Of a stretch of DNA of 64,000 bases, positions 35,379 to 45,082 are shown piece by piece. Positions within the stretch are counted from its first letter, which is position 1. Each line of letters begins with the position of its first letter. This DNA comes from CATQHD01 sp965243165 (GTDB taxonomy: Bacteria > Actinomycetota > Acidimicrobiia > Spongiisociales > Spongiisociaceae), in assembly GCA_965243165.1 (NCBI GenBank), contig OZ251535.1, positions 2,604,001 to 2,668,000 on the forward strand, given 5' to 3'. The position numbers and the translations under genes were made by a program. The notes beneath the pieces are model-generated. The model did not search any database, had not been told where the DNA came from, and saw only the letters and a list, made by a program, of their open reading frames with translations.

Positions 35379-37400
35379 TCATCGAGCGGCCACCTCTTCG
35401 ATCCGGTAGGCCTCGATCACGTCCCCGACCTCTATGTCGCGGAACCGGTCCAGCCCCGCGCCGCATTCGAACCCGGCCGCAACTTCGTCGACGTCTTCCT
35501 TGTACCGCCGCAGCGAGGCCACCCTCCCGTCGTAGACCACGATGCCGCTCCGCAGCAGCCGCACCCGGGCCTCGCGCCGGATCGACCCCTCCACCACGTA
35601 GCACCCGGCCACCAGACCCAGCTTCGGCGCCCGGAAGACGGCCCGCACCTCGGCGGCGCCCAGCACCCGCTCTTCCCGGACCGGCGCCAAGCGGCCCACC
35701 AGCATCTGCTCCATCTCGTTCAGCAGCTCGTATATGACCGAATAGGTCCTGACCTCGACCCCGGCCGCCCGCACCGCCCGTCGGGCCTTGGGATCGGGGC
35801 GGGAGTTGAAACCGACCACCAGCGAGTCGGTGGCGCGGGCCAGGGTGATGTCGTTCTCGGTGATTCCGCCCACCGCAGCGTGGACCACGGTGACCCCGCC
35901 GCCTTCCCGGACGATCTTGGCGACCGCCTCTCGGATCGCCCCCACCGATCCGTCCGTGTCGGCCTTGACGATCAGGCGCAGCTCGGCCTGCTCCTTGGAG
36001 CGCAGTCGTTCCAAAAGCTGCCCCAGCCGTTCGCGGGCGGTGGGCACCACCAGGTGCTTCGCCCGGAACTCGCTCTCCCGCTCGGCGGCCATGGAACGGG
36101 CGGTGCGGTCGTTCTTCACCGCCTCCAGCAGATCCCCGGCGGCGGGGGTGGCCGACCAGCCCGACACCAGCACCGGAGTGGACGGCCCCGCCGAAGCGAC
36201 CGCCTTTCCGTTGTGGTCGGTCATCGCCCTCACCCGCCCGCTCACCGCCCCGGCCACCAGGCAGTCCCCCCGCTTCAGGGTGCCCCGCTGCACGATCACG
36301 GTGGCCACCGGACCCAGCCCCTGGTCGAGGCGGCTCTCGATGATCACCCCGGAGGCGGGGGCCTTGGGGTTGGCCTTGAACTCGGACACCTGCGCCACCA
36401 GGTCGATCATCGACAGCAGGTTGTCGATCCCGCCCCCTTCGGCGGCGGACAGCTCGACCGAGATCACATCGCCCCCCAGCTCCTCGGCGACCACCCCGTA
36501 TTCGGTGAGCATGGCCCGCGCCCTCACCGGATCGGCGGTCTCCAGGTCCATCTTGTTGACGGCGACGATGAGCTCCACCCCGGCCGCCTTGGCGTGGCTG
36601 ATCGCCTCCACCGTCTGCGGCATCACCCCGTCGTCGGCCGCCACCACCAGCACCACGATGTCGGTCACCTCCGCCCCCCGCGCCCTCATGGCGGTGAAGG
36701 CGGCGTGGCCGGGCGTATCGATGAAGGTCAGCGGGCGGCCGTCCACCGCCGTCTGGTAGGCCCCGATGTGCTGGGTTATGCCGCCCGCCTCCCCCGCCGC
36801 CACCTCGGTGCGGCGGATGGCGTCCAAGAGGGTGGTCTTGCCGTGGTCTACATGCCCCATGACGGTTATCACCGGCGGGCGCTCCACCAGAGAGGCGGGG
36901 TCGTCGTCGAACACCCGCTTGGGCCTCACCAGCGTCTCGGCGGGGCCTTCCTCCTCGACCTCCTCGAACTCCACCAGGAAGCCGAACCGCTCGGCCAAGG
37001 GCTCGACCGCCTCCCGGGGCACCGGGGCGGCGGCGGCTGCCATGAACCCCATGGACAGCAGCGCCTTGATCAGCTCCACCACCGGGCGGCGCATGGCCCT
37101 CGCCATCTCCAGCACCGACATCCCCGGCGCCGCGACGATGACGTCGATCTGGTCTTCGGGCGCCGGCTCGGGCTCGGCGGGCGGCTCTTCGGGGGGCTCG
37201 GGAGGGGCCTCCTCTTCGGGTTCGGGCTCCTCCGGCGCCATGTCGGCGATGATCATGGAGCGCAGGGCTTCCGCGTCGCCGGGGTCGAGGCCCGAGGAGG
37301 CGGTGGTTACCGGCAGACCCAGATCCCGGGCGAAGGCCAACACCTCGCGGGAGGGAAGCTCCAGCTCCTTGGCCAGCTCGTGGATCCGTTTGGTCGCCAT
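35379..37400 (-). CDS. infB: Translation initiation factor IF-2
   Basis: GTPase that brings initiator tRNA to the 30S subunit. The N-terminus has an IF2N motif (RIHELAKELELPSREVLAFA), an acidic Pro/Glu linker and a second IF2N-like segment (MSVLEMARAMRRPVVELIKA). The G domain has GHVDHGKTT, DTPGH and NKMD. The C-terminal tRNA-binding part ends DIEVGDVIEAYRIEEVAAR. At 673 residues it is a short form; most actinobacterial IF-2 proteins have much longer N-terminal linkers. It starts directly after the nusA stop with no ylxR gene between. Confidence 0.96.
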   Translation of the reverse strand: MATKRIHELAKELELPSREVLAFARDLGLPVTTASSGLDPGDAEALRSMIIADMAPEEPEPEEEAPPEPPEEPPAEPEPAPEDQIDVIVAAPGMSVLEMARAMRRPVVELIKALLSMGFMAAAAAPVPREAVEPLAERFGFLVEFEEVEEEGPAETLVRPKRVFDDDPASLVERPPVITVMGHVDHGKTTLLDAIRRTEVAAGEAGGITQHIGAYQTAVDGRPLTFIDTPGHAAFTAMRARGAEVTDIVVLVVAADDGVMPQTVEAISHAKAAGVELIVAVNKMDLETADPVRARAMLTEYGVVAEELGGDVISVELSAAEGGGIDNLLSMIDLVAQVSEFKANPKAPASGVIIESRLDQGLGPVATVIVQRGTLKRGDCLVAGAVSGRVRAMTDHNGKAVASAGPSTPVLVSGWSATPAAGDLLEAVKNDRTARSMAAERESEFRAKHLVVPTARERLGQLLERLRSKEQAELRLIVKADTDGSVGAIREAVAKIVREGGGVTVVHAAVGGITENDITLARATDSLVVGFNSRPDPKARRAVRAAGVEVRTYSVIYELLNEMEQMLVGRLAPVREERVLGAAEVRAVFRAPKLGLVAGCYVVEGSIRREARVRLLRSGIVVYDGRVASLRRYKEDVDEVAAGFECGAGLDRFRDIEVGDVIEAYRIEEVAAR

Positions 37401-38438
37401 CTAGGAGGCAGCCCCTCCCGCCCCCGCCCGGTTCTCGGCTCCGGGGGAGGCGGCGGCGTTTCTCGGCCTCCGCGGGGAGTCGCTGCGGATGTCGATGCTG
37501 TATCCGGTCAGGCGGGCCGCCAGCCGGGCGTTCTGGCCTTCCCGTCCGATCGCCAGCGAAAGCTGGTGCTCGCTCACCACGGCGACCGCCGACTGCTCCT
37601 CCTCGTCGACGTGGACTTCCCGCACCTTGGCCGGACCCAGCGCCTCGGCGATGAACTGGGAGGGTTCGTCCCTCCATTGCACCACGTCCACCTTCTCGCC
37701 CCTCAGCTCGTTCACCACCTGCCTCACCCTGGACCCCCGCGCCCCTACGCAGGCGCCCTTCGGATCGACGTTGGCGGCGTTGGAAACCACCGCGATCTTG
37801 GTGCGGTGCCCCGCCTCCCGGGCGATCGAGCGGATCTCCACCGTGCCGTCGAGCAGTTCCGGCACCTCGAGGTCCAGCAGGCGGCGGACGAAGTCGGGGT
37901 GGGAGCGCGAAACCACGATCTGGGGGCCCTTGGTCTCCCGGCGCACCTCGATGATCAAGGCCTTGCAGCGGGCGTTGCGCTCCAGACGCTCGTAGGGGAT
38001 GCGCTCGGAGCCGGGCATGATCGCCTCGGCGTTGCCCAAATCGAGGATCGTGTAGCGGTGGTCGTGCTGCTGGACCATCCCGGTTACGAGATCCCCGTCC
38101 CGCCCTTCGTACACGTCGTAGACCTGCTCCCGTTTGGCGTCCCGCAGCCGCTGGGCGATGACCTGCTTGGCGGTGGTGGCGGCGATGCGCCCGAAGTCGC
38201 TGGGCGTGTCCTCCCACTCCCGCACCACGTTGCCGTCCTCGTCCAGCTCCTGGGCGTAGACGATGATCTCGCCCCCGTTGGGGTCGATGGTCACCCGCGC
38301 TTCCTCGGCCGCCCCCCGGCTGCGCTTGTAGGCCGACACCAGGGCGTTGGCCAGCGCATCCAGGATCGTGTCGACGGGGATGCCCCGCTCCTGCTCCAGC
38401 AGTTCCAAGGCTTCCATCACCTGATAATCCATCTTCAT
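37401..38438 (-). CDS. nusA: Transcription termination/antitermination protein NusA
   Basis: 345 residues: N-terminal RNA polymerase-binding domain (MDYQVMEALELLEQERGIPV), S1 domain (LVTGMVQQHDHRYTILDLGN), KH1 (GACVGARGSRVRQVVNELRG) and KH2 (LSLAIGREGQNARLAARLTG), then a short Pro/Arg/Ala tail. The acidic repeats of E. coli NusA are absent, as is usual outside gamma-proteobacteria. Directly abuts infB and follows rimP by seven bases. Confidence 0.96.
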   Translation of the reverse strand: MKMDYQVMEALELLEQERGIPVDTILDALANALVSAYKRSRGAAEEARVTIDPNGGEIIVYAQELDEDGNVVREWEDTPSDFGRIAATTAKQVIAQRLRDAKREQVYDVYEGRDGDLVTGMVQQHDHRYTILDLGNAEAIMPGSERIPYERLERNARCKALIIEVRRETKGPQIVVSRSHPDFVRRLLDLEVPELLDGTVEIRSIAREAGHRTKIAVVSNAANVDPKGACVGARGSRVRQVVNELRGEKVDVVQWRDEPSQFIAEALGPAKVREVHVDEEEQSAVAVVSEHQLSLAIGREGQNARLAARLTGYSIDIRSDSPRRPRNAAASPGAENRAGAGGAAS

Positions 38439-38445
38439 ATGCTCT

Positions 38446-38937
38446 TCACCCCGATTTCCTCTTCGATTTGCTGTCCGATGAACTCTTCCGCCACTCGAAT
38501 CTGGTCTGCGCCGAACGAACCTGCCCGAATGCGATCCTCCGCTCGGCGCCGTCGACCGCCAAGACGAAGCCTTCCGCCCCCACCGACTCCAGCACCCCGC
38601 GATGGTATCGCGAGCCGGCCACCTCCACGTTGGTCCTGACGGCCGCCTCCCTCCCGATCGACTTCCGGTAGTGGAGGGGGCGGCGCAGCCTGCGCTCCAG
38701 ACCGGGCGAGGTCACCTCGAGGGAATAAGGCTCTTCGAAAGGATCTTCCTCGTCCAGCAGACGGGAGATGCCCCGCGAGGCGGCGGCCAACTCGTCCACC
38801 CCCACCCCGCCCTCTCGGTCGACGGTTATCCGCAGGATCCGGCGCCCGCTTCCGGCCGACTCCAAGTCGTCCAGCTCCAAGCCCCGGCCGGCCAGATATT
38901 CTTCGCACAGCTCCCAGAGCCGCTCACCGCCGGGCAC
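38446..38937 (-). CDS. rimP: Ribosome maturation factor RimP
   Basis: 30S assembly factor. From GTG 38937 it is 163 residues: VPGGERLWELCEEYLAGRGL, RILRITVDREGGVGVDELAA, PYSLEVTSPGLERRLRRPLH and then a small SH3-like C-domain. This start has GGGGGGAGG six bases upstream and gives the family length; a longer frame to 39069 would run through the proS terminator. First gene of rimP-nusA-infB. Confidence 0.9.
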   Translation of the reverse strand: MPGGERLWELCEEYLAGRGLELDDLESAGSGRRILRITVDREGGVGVDELAAASRGISRLLDEEDPFEEPYSLEVTSPGLERRLRRPLHYRKSIGREAAVRTNVEVAGSRYHRGVLESVGAEGFVLAVDGAERRIAFGQVRSAQTRFEWRKSSSDSKSKRKSG

Positions 38938-39027
38938 GGCGGCCTCCCCCCGGCCCGCCTCCGAATCCGGAGCAGTCCGGGGCGCGGCGGCCGGGCCGGA
39001 CGGCGCGGGCCAACCGGACTCGGCAAT

Positions 39028-39051
39028 AAAAAAAGCGGGCTGGCCGCCCAC
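39028..39051 (-). terminator. Rho-independent terminator after proS
   Basis: On the minus strand a 6-bp stem (GTGGGC/GCCCGC with one G-U pair) and five-base loop are followed by seven T. It lies ~120 bases after the proS stop and ~90 bases before the rimP start. Confidence 0.75.
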
Positions 39052-39169
39052 CTTGCTGCACAAAGTCACGTCCTTCGGTTTTCTGCGGCCATTATAGGCG
39101 CGCCGGCGGCCAAGCCTTGCGCCCCGGGGCCGCCCGCAACCCGGCGCCGGCGGGCGGGGGGGCGGCAGA

Positions 39170-40882
39170 TCAGCCCTCTGATGCGCCCCCTATCAGCTCC
39201 CCGATGCGCGCCGCCGCCCGGTCGAGGGGGACCGCCTCGTCGACGGCGCCGCTCCGCGACCGCAGCTCCGCCTCCCCCGAGGCCAACCCGCGCGGCCCCA
39301 CCGTGAGGCGGTAGGGGATCCCCACCAGCTCGGCGTCCGCGAACTTGACCCCCGGCCGCTCGTCCCGGTCGTCCCACAGCACCTCCGCGCCCGCCGCCGA
39401 CAGCTCCCCGTACAATGTTTCGCAGGCCTCCATCACATCGGGCCGGTCGGAGCGCAGGGCGGTGATCACCACCGAGAAAGGAGCAACGGACAGCGGCCAG
39501 ACGATCCCCCGGTCGTCGCGGCTCACCTCGGCGACGGCGGCCATGGCGCGGCCCACCCCGATGCCGTAGGAACCCATCACCAGGGGGGCGGGGCGGCCGG
39601 ATTCGTCCAACACCGACGCCCCCAGGGCCTCGCTGTATTTGCGGCCCAGCTTGAAGATGTGGCCCACCTCGATGACGGCGGACACCGACAACGCGCCCCG
39701 GCCGCAACGCCCGCAGGCCTCCCCGTGGACGGCGGTGCGCAGGTCCACCCACCGGTCGACCGGGATGTCCCGCTCCACGTCCACCCCCCGCAGGTGGAAA
39801 CCGTCCCGGTTGGCGCCGGTAACCATGTTGGAACGGCCCCGCAGGGCGGGGTCGGCCAGCACCGGCAGGTCGACCCCCACCGCGCCGATGCTCCCCGGAT
39901 GAGCGCCGAGCGCATCGACGATCTCTCCTTCCGAGGCGGGGCGGACCGGGGCCGCCGCCGCGTCGGCCAGTTTCTGCTCCTCGAGCTGGTGGTCGCCCCG
40001 CAGCACCGCCAGGGTGATCCGGCCGCCCACCGAGTAGGCCAAGGTCTTGATCTGCCGGCGGGGGGCGGCGAAGGGCCCGGCCTCGGCCAAGGCGGCGATG
40101 GTGCGGACGCCGGGGGTGGGGAAGGTTTCGGGCGGCCCCTCCCAGGGGTCGTCGGCCACCGGGTCTGCCCGGCTGACCGCCCGCTCCAGGTTGGCGGCGT
40201 AACCGCACCCGCCGCACACCGCCGCCCGGTCTTCGCCGGTGTCGGAGCGGACTGCGAACTCCACCGAGTCGCTCCCGCCCATGTTCCCCGACGAGGCCTC
40301 CACCTGCACGGTTTCGAGGCCCATGCGGTTGAAGATGCGGCGGTAGGCGCCCCGGTGCGCCTCGAACTGAACGTCCAGCCCGGCTTCATCGAGGTCGAGG
40401 GAGTAGGAGTCCTTCATGGTGAACTCCCGCACCCGCAGCAGGCCGGAGCGGGGCCGGGCTTCGTCCCGGAACTTGGTCTGCAGGTGATACCAGAGCTGGG
40501 GAAGATCCTTGTAGGAGGAGAGCTCGGCGGCCAAATGGGCGAACACCTCCTCGTGGGTGAGCGCCAGCACCAGGTCGGCCCCCTTGCGGTCCTCGAACTT
40601 GACCATTATGCCTTCCACGTCGTCCCAGCGCCCGGTCTTCTTCCACAGCTCGCCGGGGTGCACCACCGGCGCCAAGAACTCCTGCCCCCCGATGGCGTCC
40701 ATCTCCTCTCGGATGATGCCGGAGATCTTGCGGGCCACCCGCATCCCCAGCGGCAGCAGCGAGTAGGAACCGGCCATCAGCTGCCGGATGAAACCCCCCC
40801 GCACCAGCAGCCGGTGGCTGGGGGCGGCCGCATCGGCCGGATCCTGGCGGAGGGTGGGGATGAAGGTTCGCGACCAGCGCAT
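39170..40882 (-). CDS. proS: Prolyl-tRNA synthetase (bacterial type)
   Basis: Class II aminoacyl-tRNA synthetase, 570 residues. Motif 1/2 regions: GSYSLLPLGMRVARKISGII and FRDEARPRSGLLRVREFTMK; motif 3: GSYGIGVGRAMAAVAE. The editing insertion domain lies between (about residues 225-385) and includes DHQLEEQKLADAA. The C-terminal anticodon-binding domain is PFSVVITALRSDRPDVMEAC onward. Lies between the SLH gene and rimP. Confidence 0.96.
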   Translation of the reverse strand: MRWSRTFIPTLRQDPADAAAPSHRLLVRGGFIRQLMAGSYSLLPLGMRVARKISGIIREEMDAIGGQEFLAPVVHPGELWKKTGRWDDVEGIMVKFEDRKGADLVLALTHEEVFAHLAAELSSYKDLPQLWYHLQTKFRDEARPRSGLLRVREFTMKDSYSLDLDEAGLDVQFEAHRGAYRRIFNRMGLETVQVEASSGNMGGSDSVEFAVRSDTGEDRAAVCGGCGYAANLERAVSRADPVADDPWEGPPETFPTPGVRTIAALAEAGPFAAPRRQIKTLAYSVGGRITLAVLRGDHQLEEQKLADAAAAPVRPASEGEIVDALGAHPGSIGAVGVDLPVLADPALRGRSNMVTGANRDGFHLRGVDVERDIPVDRWVDLRTAVHGEACGRCGRGALSVSAVIEVGHIFKLGRKYSEALGASVLDESGRPAPLVMGSYGIGVGRAMAAVAEVSRDDRGIVWPLSVAPFSVVITALRSDRPDVMEACETLYGELSAAGAEVLWDDRDERPGVKFADAELVGIPYRLTVGPRGLASGEAELRSRSGAVDEAVPLDRAAARIGELIGGASEG

Positions 40883-40993
40883 CAGAAGGGAGCTCCCGGT
40901 TCTTGTTTCTTCGCCGCAGGGACGACGCCAGAATAGCCCTGATTTTTAACGAGAGGCGGGGGCGGGGTCCTCCCGAAGAGTCCGGAACAGTCG

Positions 40994-41027
40994 GGAGGGG
41001 GTCCTCCTAGGAGTGAGGACCCCCTCC
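40994..41027 (-). terminator. Strong hairpin terminator after the SLH gene
   Basis: A perfect 13-bp stem (GGAGGGGGTCCTC / GAGGACCCCCTCC) with an eight-base loop lies ~35 bases past the SLH gene stop. No T run follows. Confidence 0.75.
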
Positions 41028-41059
41028 GCGCGGGTGTGTCGGTTGTGCGGGCAACGCCT

Positions 41060-44000
41060 CTACGGTGTGATCTTTCGGATCGCGGAGGCCGAATCGTCCC
41101 GGCCCGGCACCGGAATCTGAACGTTGGTGGCGTAGATGTCGCCGGTGGTGCGGTCGAAGGTGACGAGCCATCCGAGCGCGAAGCCCTTGTCCGCCCCCAG
41201 ATATTCCTCGTCCAAGCCCGTATGTTTCGTCCAGGCGGCGCCGTCCCGGTTGAAGAGCACCACCGAACCCCGGAAGTCCCCTTCCCACCGGTGCCGGCGG
41301 CCGCCGATGATCTGGGTTCCGTCCGGGCTCACCGCCACGGTCGATCCGAACGTCTCGTCGTACCGCGCCTTGGCGGGCCGCAGCTCCGCGGTGACGCGGC
41401 CGTCGTCGTCGCTCCAATCCGAGTCGGAGAACGCGTAGACGGCCCCGTAGGTGTCCTCCGACGGGATTTTGTCGTCCACCCCCACCGCCACCGTGGTTCC
41501 GTCCCCGGAAACACCGACGCTGATTCCGAACCACAGGCCTTGTACCTGCTCGGGCGCAGCCAGGGCGGCGGCCGGCTTCACCACATCGGACGCCGCATCC
41601 CAGTCGCCGGGGGAGGCTTCCTGGAACACGAAGGCCCGTCCTTCCGTCACGCTGAAGTTCCCCGAACCGGCGCCGGGCGGGAAGCTCAGATCGTTGTAGA
41701 GCTGAGCTCCGACCACGACCACGCTCCCGTCGTCGGAGATGGACAGGCTCCTGGTCCGGCCGGGCTCCGACCAAGAGCCGTCCGACGGGTAGAAGTCCTT
41801 CAAGGTGAGCGTGGCGTCCGGCGCGTCGTCGTCGGCCCATTCGCCCGAGGCGGGGATGTTGAACACCCGTATCATCCCCAGGCCGCCCTGAGCGGAGGGA
41901 AGGTTGCCAGACACGCCGGGTATCCTGGCGTCGCCGGTGATCCGGGATTCGAACGGGGCCGACACTGCGATCCTCGACCCGTCCCCGGAGAGCGCCACCG
42001 CCTCTCCGAACTCGTTGTCGGGCGCATTCCAGCTGCCGTAGCTGGAGGTGGTCCGGTATGTGATGCCCGTCACCGCGTCCTCGTCGGTGAGGGTGGCGGT
42101 GGGTGTGCACCAGCCGGGGCTGCCGTGGAGCGGACCGCCCGTGCAGATGGAATCGAAGTATTGGCGCCAGGTCTGGGACGCGGCCTTCTGGTAGACGAAG
42201 ACCCGGCCGTCGAAGCGGCCAGCGACATAGCGGCCGGAGGAACCGTCGCGGCTGTGATGCTGACCAGGCTCGCTGATCACGATCGTGTCGCCCTTGATGT
42301 CTACATCGTACCCGAACCTACCGCGGTACCTGGGTACGGGCGAGTAGATCTGTATACGTTCGCCGTCCAAACCGTTCTCGTAGATGAAAGCCTTGCCTCC
42401 ATCGAAGCACCACACCCGACCGGCTCTACTGTCACAATTCGTCGGAGAGCCGGGCGGAGTGGACGGTTTCCGGTCGTCGTTGATGGGGTAGTCGGCCCCT
42501 TCCGGCGCATATGACCAGGGGTCCCCGACCACGACGACGCCGTTGTCGGCCGCGACGCTGCCGTCCTCGGCGTCGGTGTAATCGACCGGCCACTCCCTCC
42601 GGACGCCCATACTGCTGACGCTGCGGGGGGTGTCGCTGTAGGCGTCGACCCGCAGGTGTTCGGCCGATTCGTCTCCGTCCGCTTCGAGGGCTTTCTCGAA
42701 GTCGGCGAAGACGATAGGTGCGCCGTCAGCCCCGTTGAAATGGTCGTTGTCGTCGTAATCGACCAACAACACGTCCTCGGCGCCGAAGATCACCAGCCGG
42801 TTGTTGTCGGTGTCCTTGACCAGCAGCCGGCCGGTTACCGGGCCTTCGGCTTCTTCCGCCCAGTAGAACTCGATCTGATCGGTCAACTCCGTCACATCGT
42901 CCGGATCGCCGTCGGGTCGGTCGTCGGAGTCGTCCGCCGCTCCCCGCACCTGCGGGGTTGCCAGCGTGTAGACGGCCCAGATGGTCTCGATTCCGCTCTT
43001 GGACGAGTCCCGGCTGTAGGTCATGGAGGCCACGCCCGACCGGTTGGTGGTCTTCTGCCGGGCCCTCGCGGCCTCGCCGGTCTGGAACAGGACGTTGCCC
43101 TCTGTCTCGAAGACATAGCGGCCGGCCCCGTAACCCGGGTTGTCGTATTTGTACGCAAAGGCGGCGCCTTCCGGAGTCCCGATACCGTCTGGGTCGTCGG
43201 AGAAGAAGCTCACCTGGACCCGGCTCACCGGATCGCCGAACTGATCGGTAACCGCGGCCAGCACTGTACTCGCAGCTCCCTGACCCGTCTCGGTCGCCTC
43301 CGCAAACGGCGCCGCATGCGACAGCTTCAGACTCGCGGGCACCGGCGCGGAGTCCCGCCACACCGCCGCCGCGTCGTCCGCCCCGGAACCTGCCTCGACC
43401 GCGGCCTTCTCCAGCGCGGTCTTGTCTTCCAACGTCAACGGAGCGCCCTCGGCAGGCGTCAACAGCCTTATATCGAGGTCGAGGTAGGCCATGTCCCCCG
43501 AGCTCCCCGAACGCGGATCGGTATGACGGAACGATAGCTCGACCGCCCCCGATTCGTCGGTCTTGTATGTCCTGGTGAAAGACACAGTGGTCTCGGTGGC
43601 AGGCGTGGTCTCCGCATTGACGGTCGTCTCGGATACAGCCACCGCAACCTCTACGTCTTCGGAAGCCACCGGCTCATCGTCTTCGTCCACCACCTGCAAA
43701 GTGAATGTAACCCGATCGCCGAACTTCGCCGCGGTCTGATTCTCCGCCATATCGTCGGTTATCCGAAGCTTCACCCCAGGCTTCATGTAGAGGATCCGCA
43801 CCGAAGGGGCGTCCACCTCGGCGTTGTAGACATCACCCACTTCACCGGTCCAGGCCCACACCGTCCTCGACTCCGTAGGCTGCTCGAATGCGATCTCCGC
43901 ATCACCCGACGGATCCGTCAGCTGATCCCCGAACGATATCTCACACAACTCCGATCCCCCCACCCCGAGCACATCGTCCGCCGAGCAGCGCCCATCCGCG

Positions 44001-44914
44001 CCGAACGCCTCATCCGGCTCCGCCGCCGAAAACACATCCACCATCACATCCGGCATCGGCGCCAAGTCGTTGTCGCGCACCGAAACCGCAATATTGATGG
44101 GATTCTCATCCACATCGGCCTGCAGCGTCAGCCCCGCCGGGCGGGCCACCGTATGCGCCAGCATCCGCGTGATGAACACCGCCATCTGCGCCCGCGTAAC
44201 CAAACCCCCCGGATTGAACAACCCATCAGCCGTCCCCCGAGCCACCCCCGCCTCGAACATCCGCCGAACCGCCGCATACTGACCCCGAGTCACGCCCCCG
44301 ATATCAGAGAACACCTCATCATCCGCCGAAACATCCGACAACGCCGCGCCGCCGCCGCCCAAAGCGCCCAAACCCAAACCCGACGCCTTCTCAGCCTCTA
44401 CCAAAAACGAATCCAACATCTCAGCCATCTCCGCCCGCGACACCGGCGCATCAGGCTGAAACGACGTCGAGCTGCGGCCCCGCATCACCCCCAACGCCGC
44501 CATCTGCGCAACCGCAGTGCGGGCCTCCTCGAACAAACCAACCGTGTCCGTGAACGCCGTCTCCGGGTTCGCCGGCAGCGCCACCCCCGCCGGACCCGCC
44601 GCCCGCGCCAAGAACAAAGCCATCTGCCAGCGCAGCACCGGCCCCCCCGGATCATACGTAGTCTCCGTCCGGCCCCGCGTAACCCCGAAATGCGCCAAAC
44701 AATTCACCGCGTCCTCCGCGAACGACCCCACCACATCCACCAAACCCTGCGACTCCAACGCCGGACCCACACACGCCGAGAACCTCGGCTCGTTATCAGC
44801 CTCACCAGCCACACCAGACACCGGCGGCGACCCCACCACCAACAGCGAACCCACCAAACCCAACACCGCCGCAGCAACCGACCACGGCCGCCGCCGTACA
44901 CCAAACACAACCAT
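41060..44914 (-). CDS. Large secreted SLH-anchored surface protein with Ig-like and propeller-like repeats
   Basis: 1284 residues. Signal peptide (VAAAVLGLVGSLLVVGSPPV), then three SLH-like repeats in residues ~50-255 (SFAEDAVNCLAHFGVTRGRT; EEARTAVAQMAALGVMRGRS; AAVRRMFEAGVARGTADGLF with RAQMAVFITRML). Residues ~260-720 hold Ig/invasin-like beta domains (GDRVTFTLQVVDEDDEPVAS; AVTDQFGDPVSRVQVSFFSD). The C-terminal ~500 residues have recurring segments such as EAVALSGDGSRIAVSAPFES, SISDDGSVVVVGAQLY and SVGVSGDGTTVAVGV, typical of FG-GAP/beta-propeller repeats. Cell-wall-anchored, probably adhesive or structural (inference). Its promoter carries a 16-base homopolymer. Confidence 0.88.
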   Translation of the reverse strand: MVVFGVRRRPWSVAAAVLGLVGSLLVVGSPPVSGVAGEADNEPRFSACVGPALESQGLVDVVGSFAEDAVNCLAHFGVTRGRTETTYDPGGPVLRWQMALFLARAAGPAGVALPANPETAFTDTVGLFEEARTAVAQMAALGVMRGRSSTSFQPDAPVSRAEMAEMLDSFLVEAEKASGLGLGALGGGGAALSDVSADDEVFSDIGGVTRGQYAAVRRMFEAGVARGTADGLFNPGGLVTRAQMAVFITRMLAHTVARPAGLTLQADVDENPINIAVSVRDNDLAPMPDVMVDVFSAAEPDEAFGADGRCSADDVLGVGGSELCEISFGDQLTDPSGDAEIAFEQPTESRTVWAWTGEVGDVYNAEVDAPSVRILYMKPGVKLRITDDMAENQTAAKFGDRVTFTLQVVDEDDEPVASEDVEVAVAVSETTVNAETTPATETTVSFTRTYKTDESGAVELSFRHTDPRSGSSGDMAYLDLDIRLLTPAEGAPLTLEDKTALEKAAVEAGSGADDAAAVWRDSAPVPASLKLSHAAPFAEATETGQGAASTVLAAVTDQFGDPVSRVQVSFFSDDPDGIGTPEGAAFAYKYDNPGYGAGRYVFETEGNVLFQTGEAARARQKTTNRSGVASMTYSRDSSKSGIETIWAVYTLATPQVRGAADDSDDRPDGDPDDVTELTDQIEFYWAEEAEGPVTGRLLVKDTDNNRLVIFGAEDVLLVDYDDNDHFNGADGAPIVFADFEKALEADGDESAEHLRVDAYSDTPRSVSSMGVRREWPVDYTDAEDGSVAADNGVVVVGDPWSYAPEGADYPINDDRKPSTPPGSPTNCDSRAGRVWCFDGGKAFIYENGLDGERIQIYSPVPRYRGRFGYDVDIKGDTIVISEPGQHHSRDGSSGRYVAGRFDGRVFVYQKAASQTWRQYFDSICTGGPLHGSPGWCTPTATLTDEDAVTGITYRTTSSYGSWNAPDNEFGEAVALSGDGSRIAVSAPFESRITGDARIPGVSGNLPSAQGGLGMIRVFNIPASGEWADDDAPDATLTLKDFYPSDGSWSEPGRTRSLSISDDGSVVVVGAQLYNDLSFPPGAGSGNFSVTEGRAFVFQEASPGDWDAASDVVKPAAALAAPEQVQGLWFGISVGVSGDGTTVAVGVDDKIPSEDTYGAVYAFSDSDWSDDDGRVTAELRPAKARYDETFGSTVAVSPDGTQIIGGRRHRWEGDFRGSVVLFNRDGAAWTKHTGLDEEYLGADKGFALGWLVTFDRTTGDIYATNVQIPVPGRDDSASAIRKITP

Positions 44915-44986
44915 CAGAGATCAACCCCTCTCGTTTTCTTTCGTGAACATTATCCAGCACGGCCAAAGGGCCGGGCACCTCAGCTC

Positions 44987-45020
44987 AGTATAGCAATGAC
45001 CCCCCCCCCCCCCCCGTCAA
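44987..45020 (-). promoter_or_regulatory. Promoter with poly-G spacer (candidate phase-variable) for the SLH gene
   Basis: Minus strand: TTGACG (45020-45015), then the rest of a G16 run (45015-45000) and TCATTGC, then TATACT (44992-44987). The -35 to -10 spacer is 22 bases; 17 would be ideal. The paralogous promoter at 453-481 has TTGACG, a G6 run and exactly 17 bases. Gain or loss of G by slippage would move the boxes in and out of phase. Confidence 0.72.
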
Positions 45021-45082
45021 TTATCACGCTGTACTCTAAAACCCCAGGTCAAATAATCAAACACCGGCACCGCGGCGCCCCG

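Noticed and set aside
39028..39051. Attenuator inside the 5' end of rimP
   Set aside because: The better rimP start is GTG 38937 with a strong ribosome site, so the hairpin lies outside the gene and serves as the proS terminator.
45060..45082. T-box-like GGCACCGCGG on the plus strand
   Set aside because: No gene lies downstream on that strand and no T-box stem I or specifier is visible; it is next to the ispG stop.
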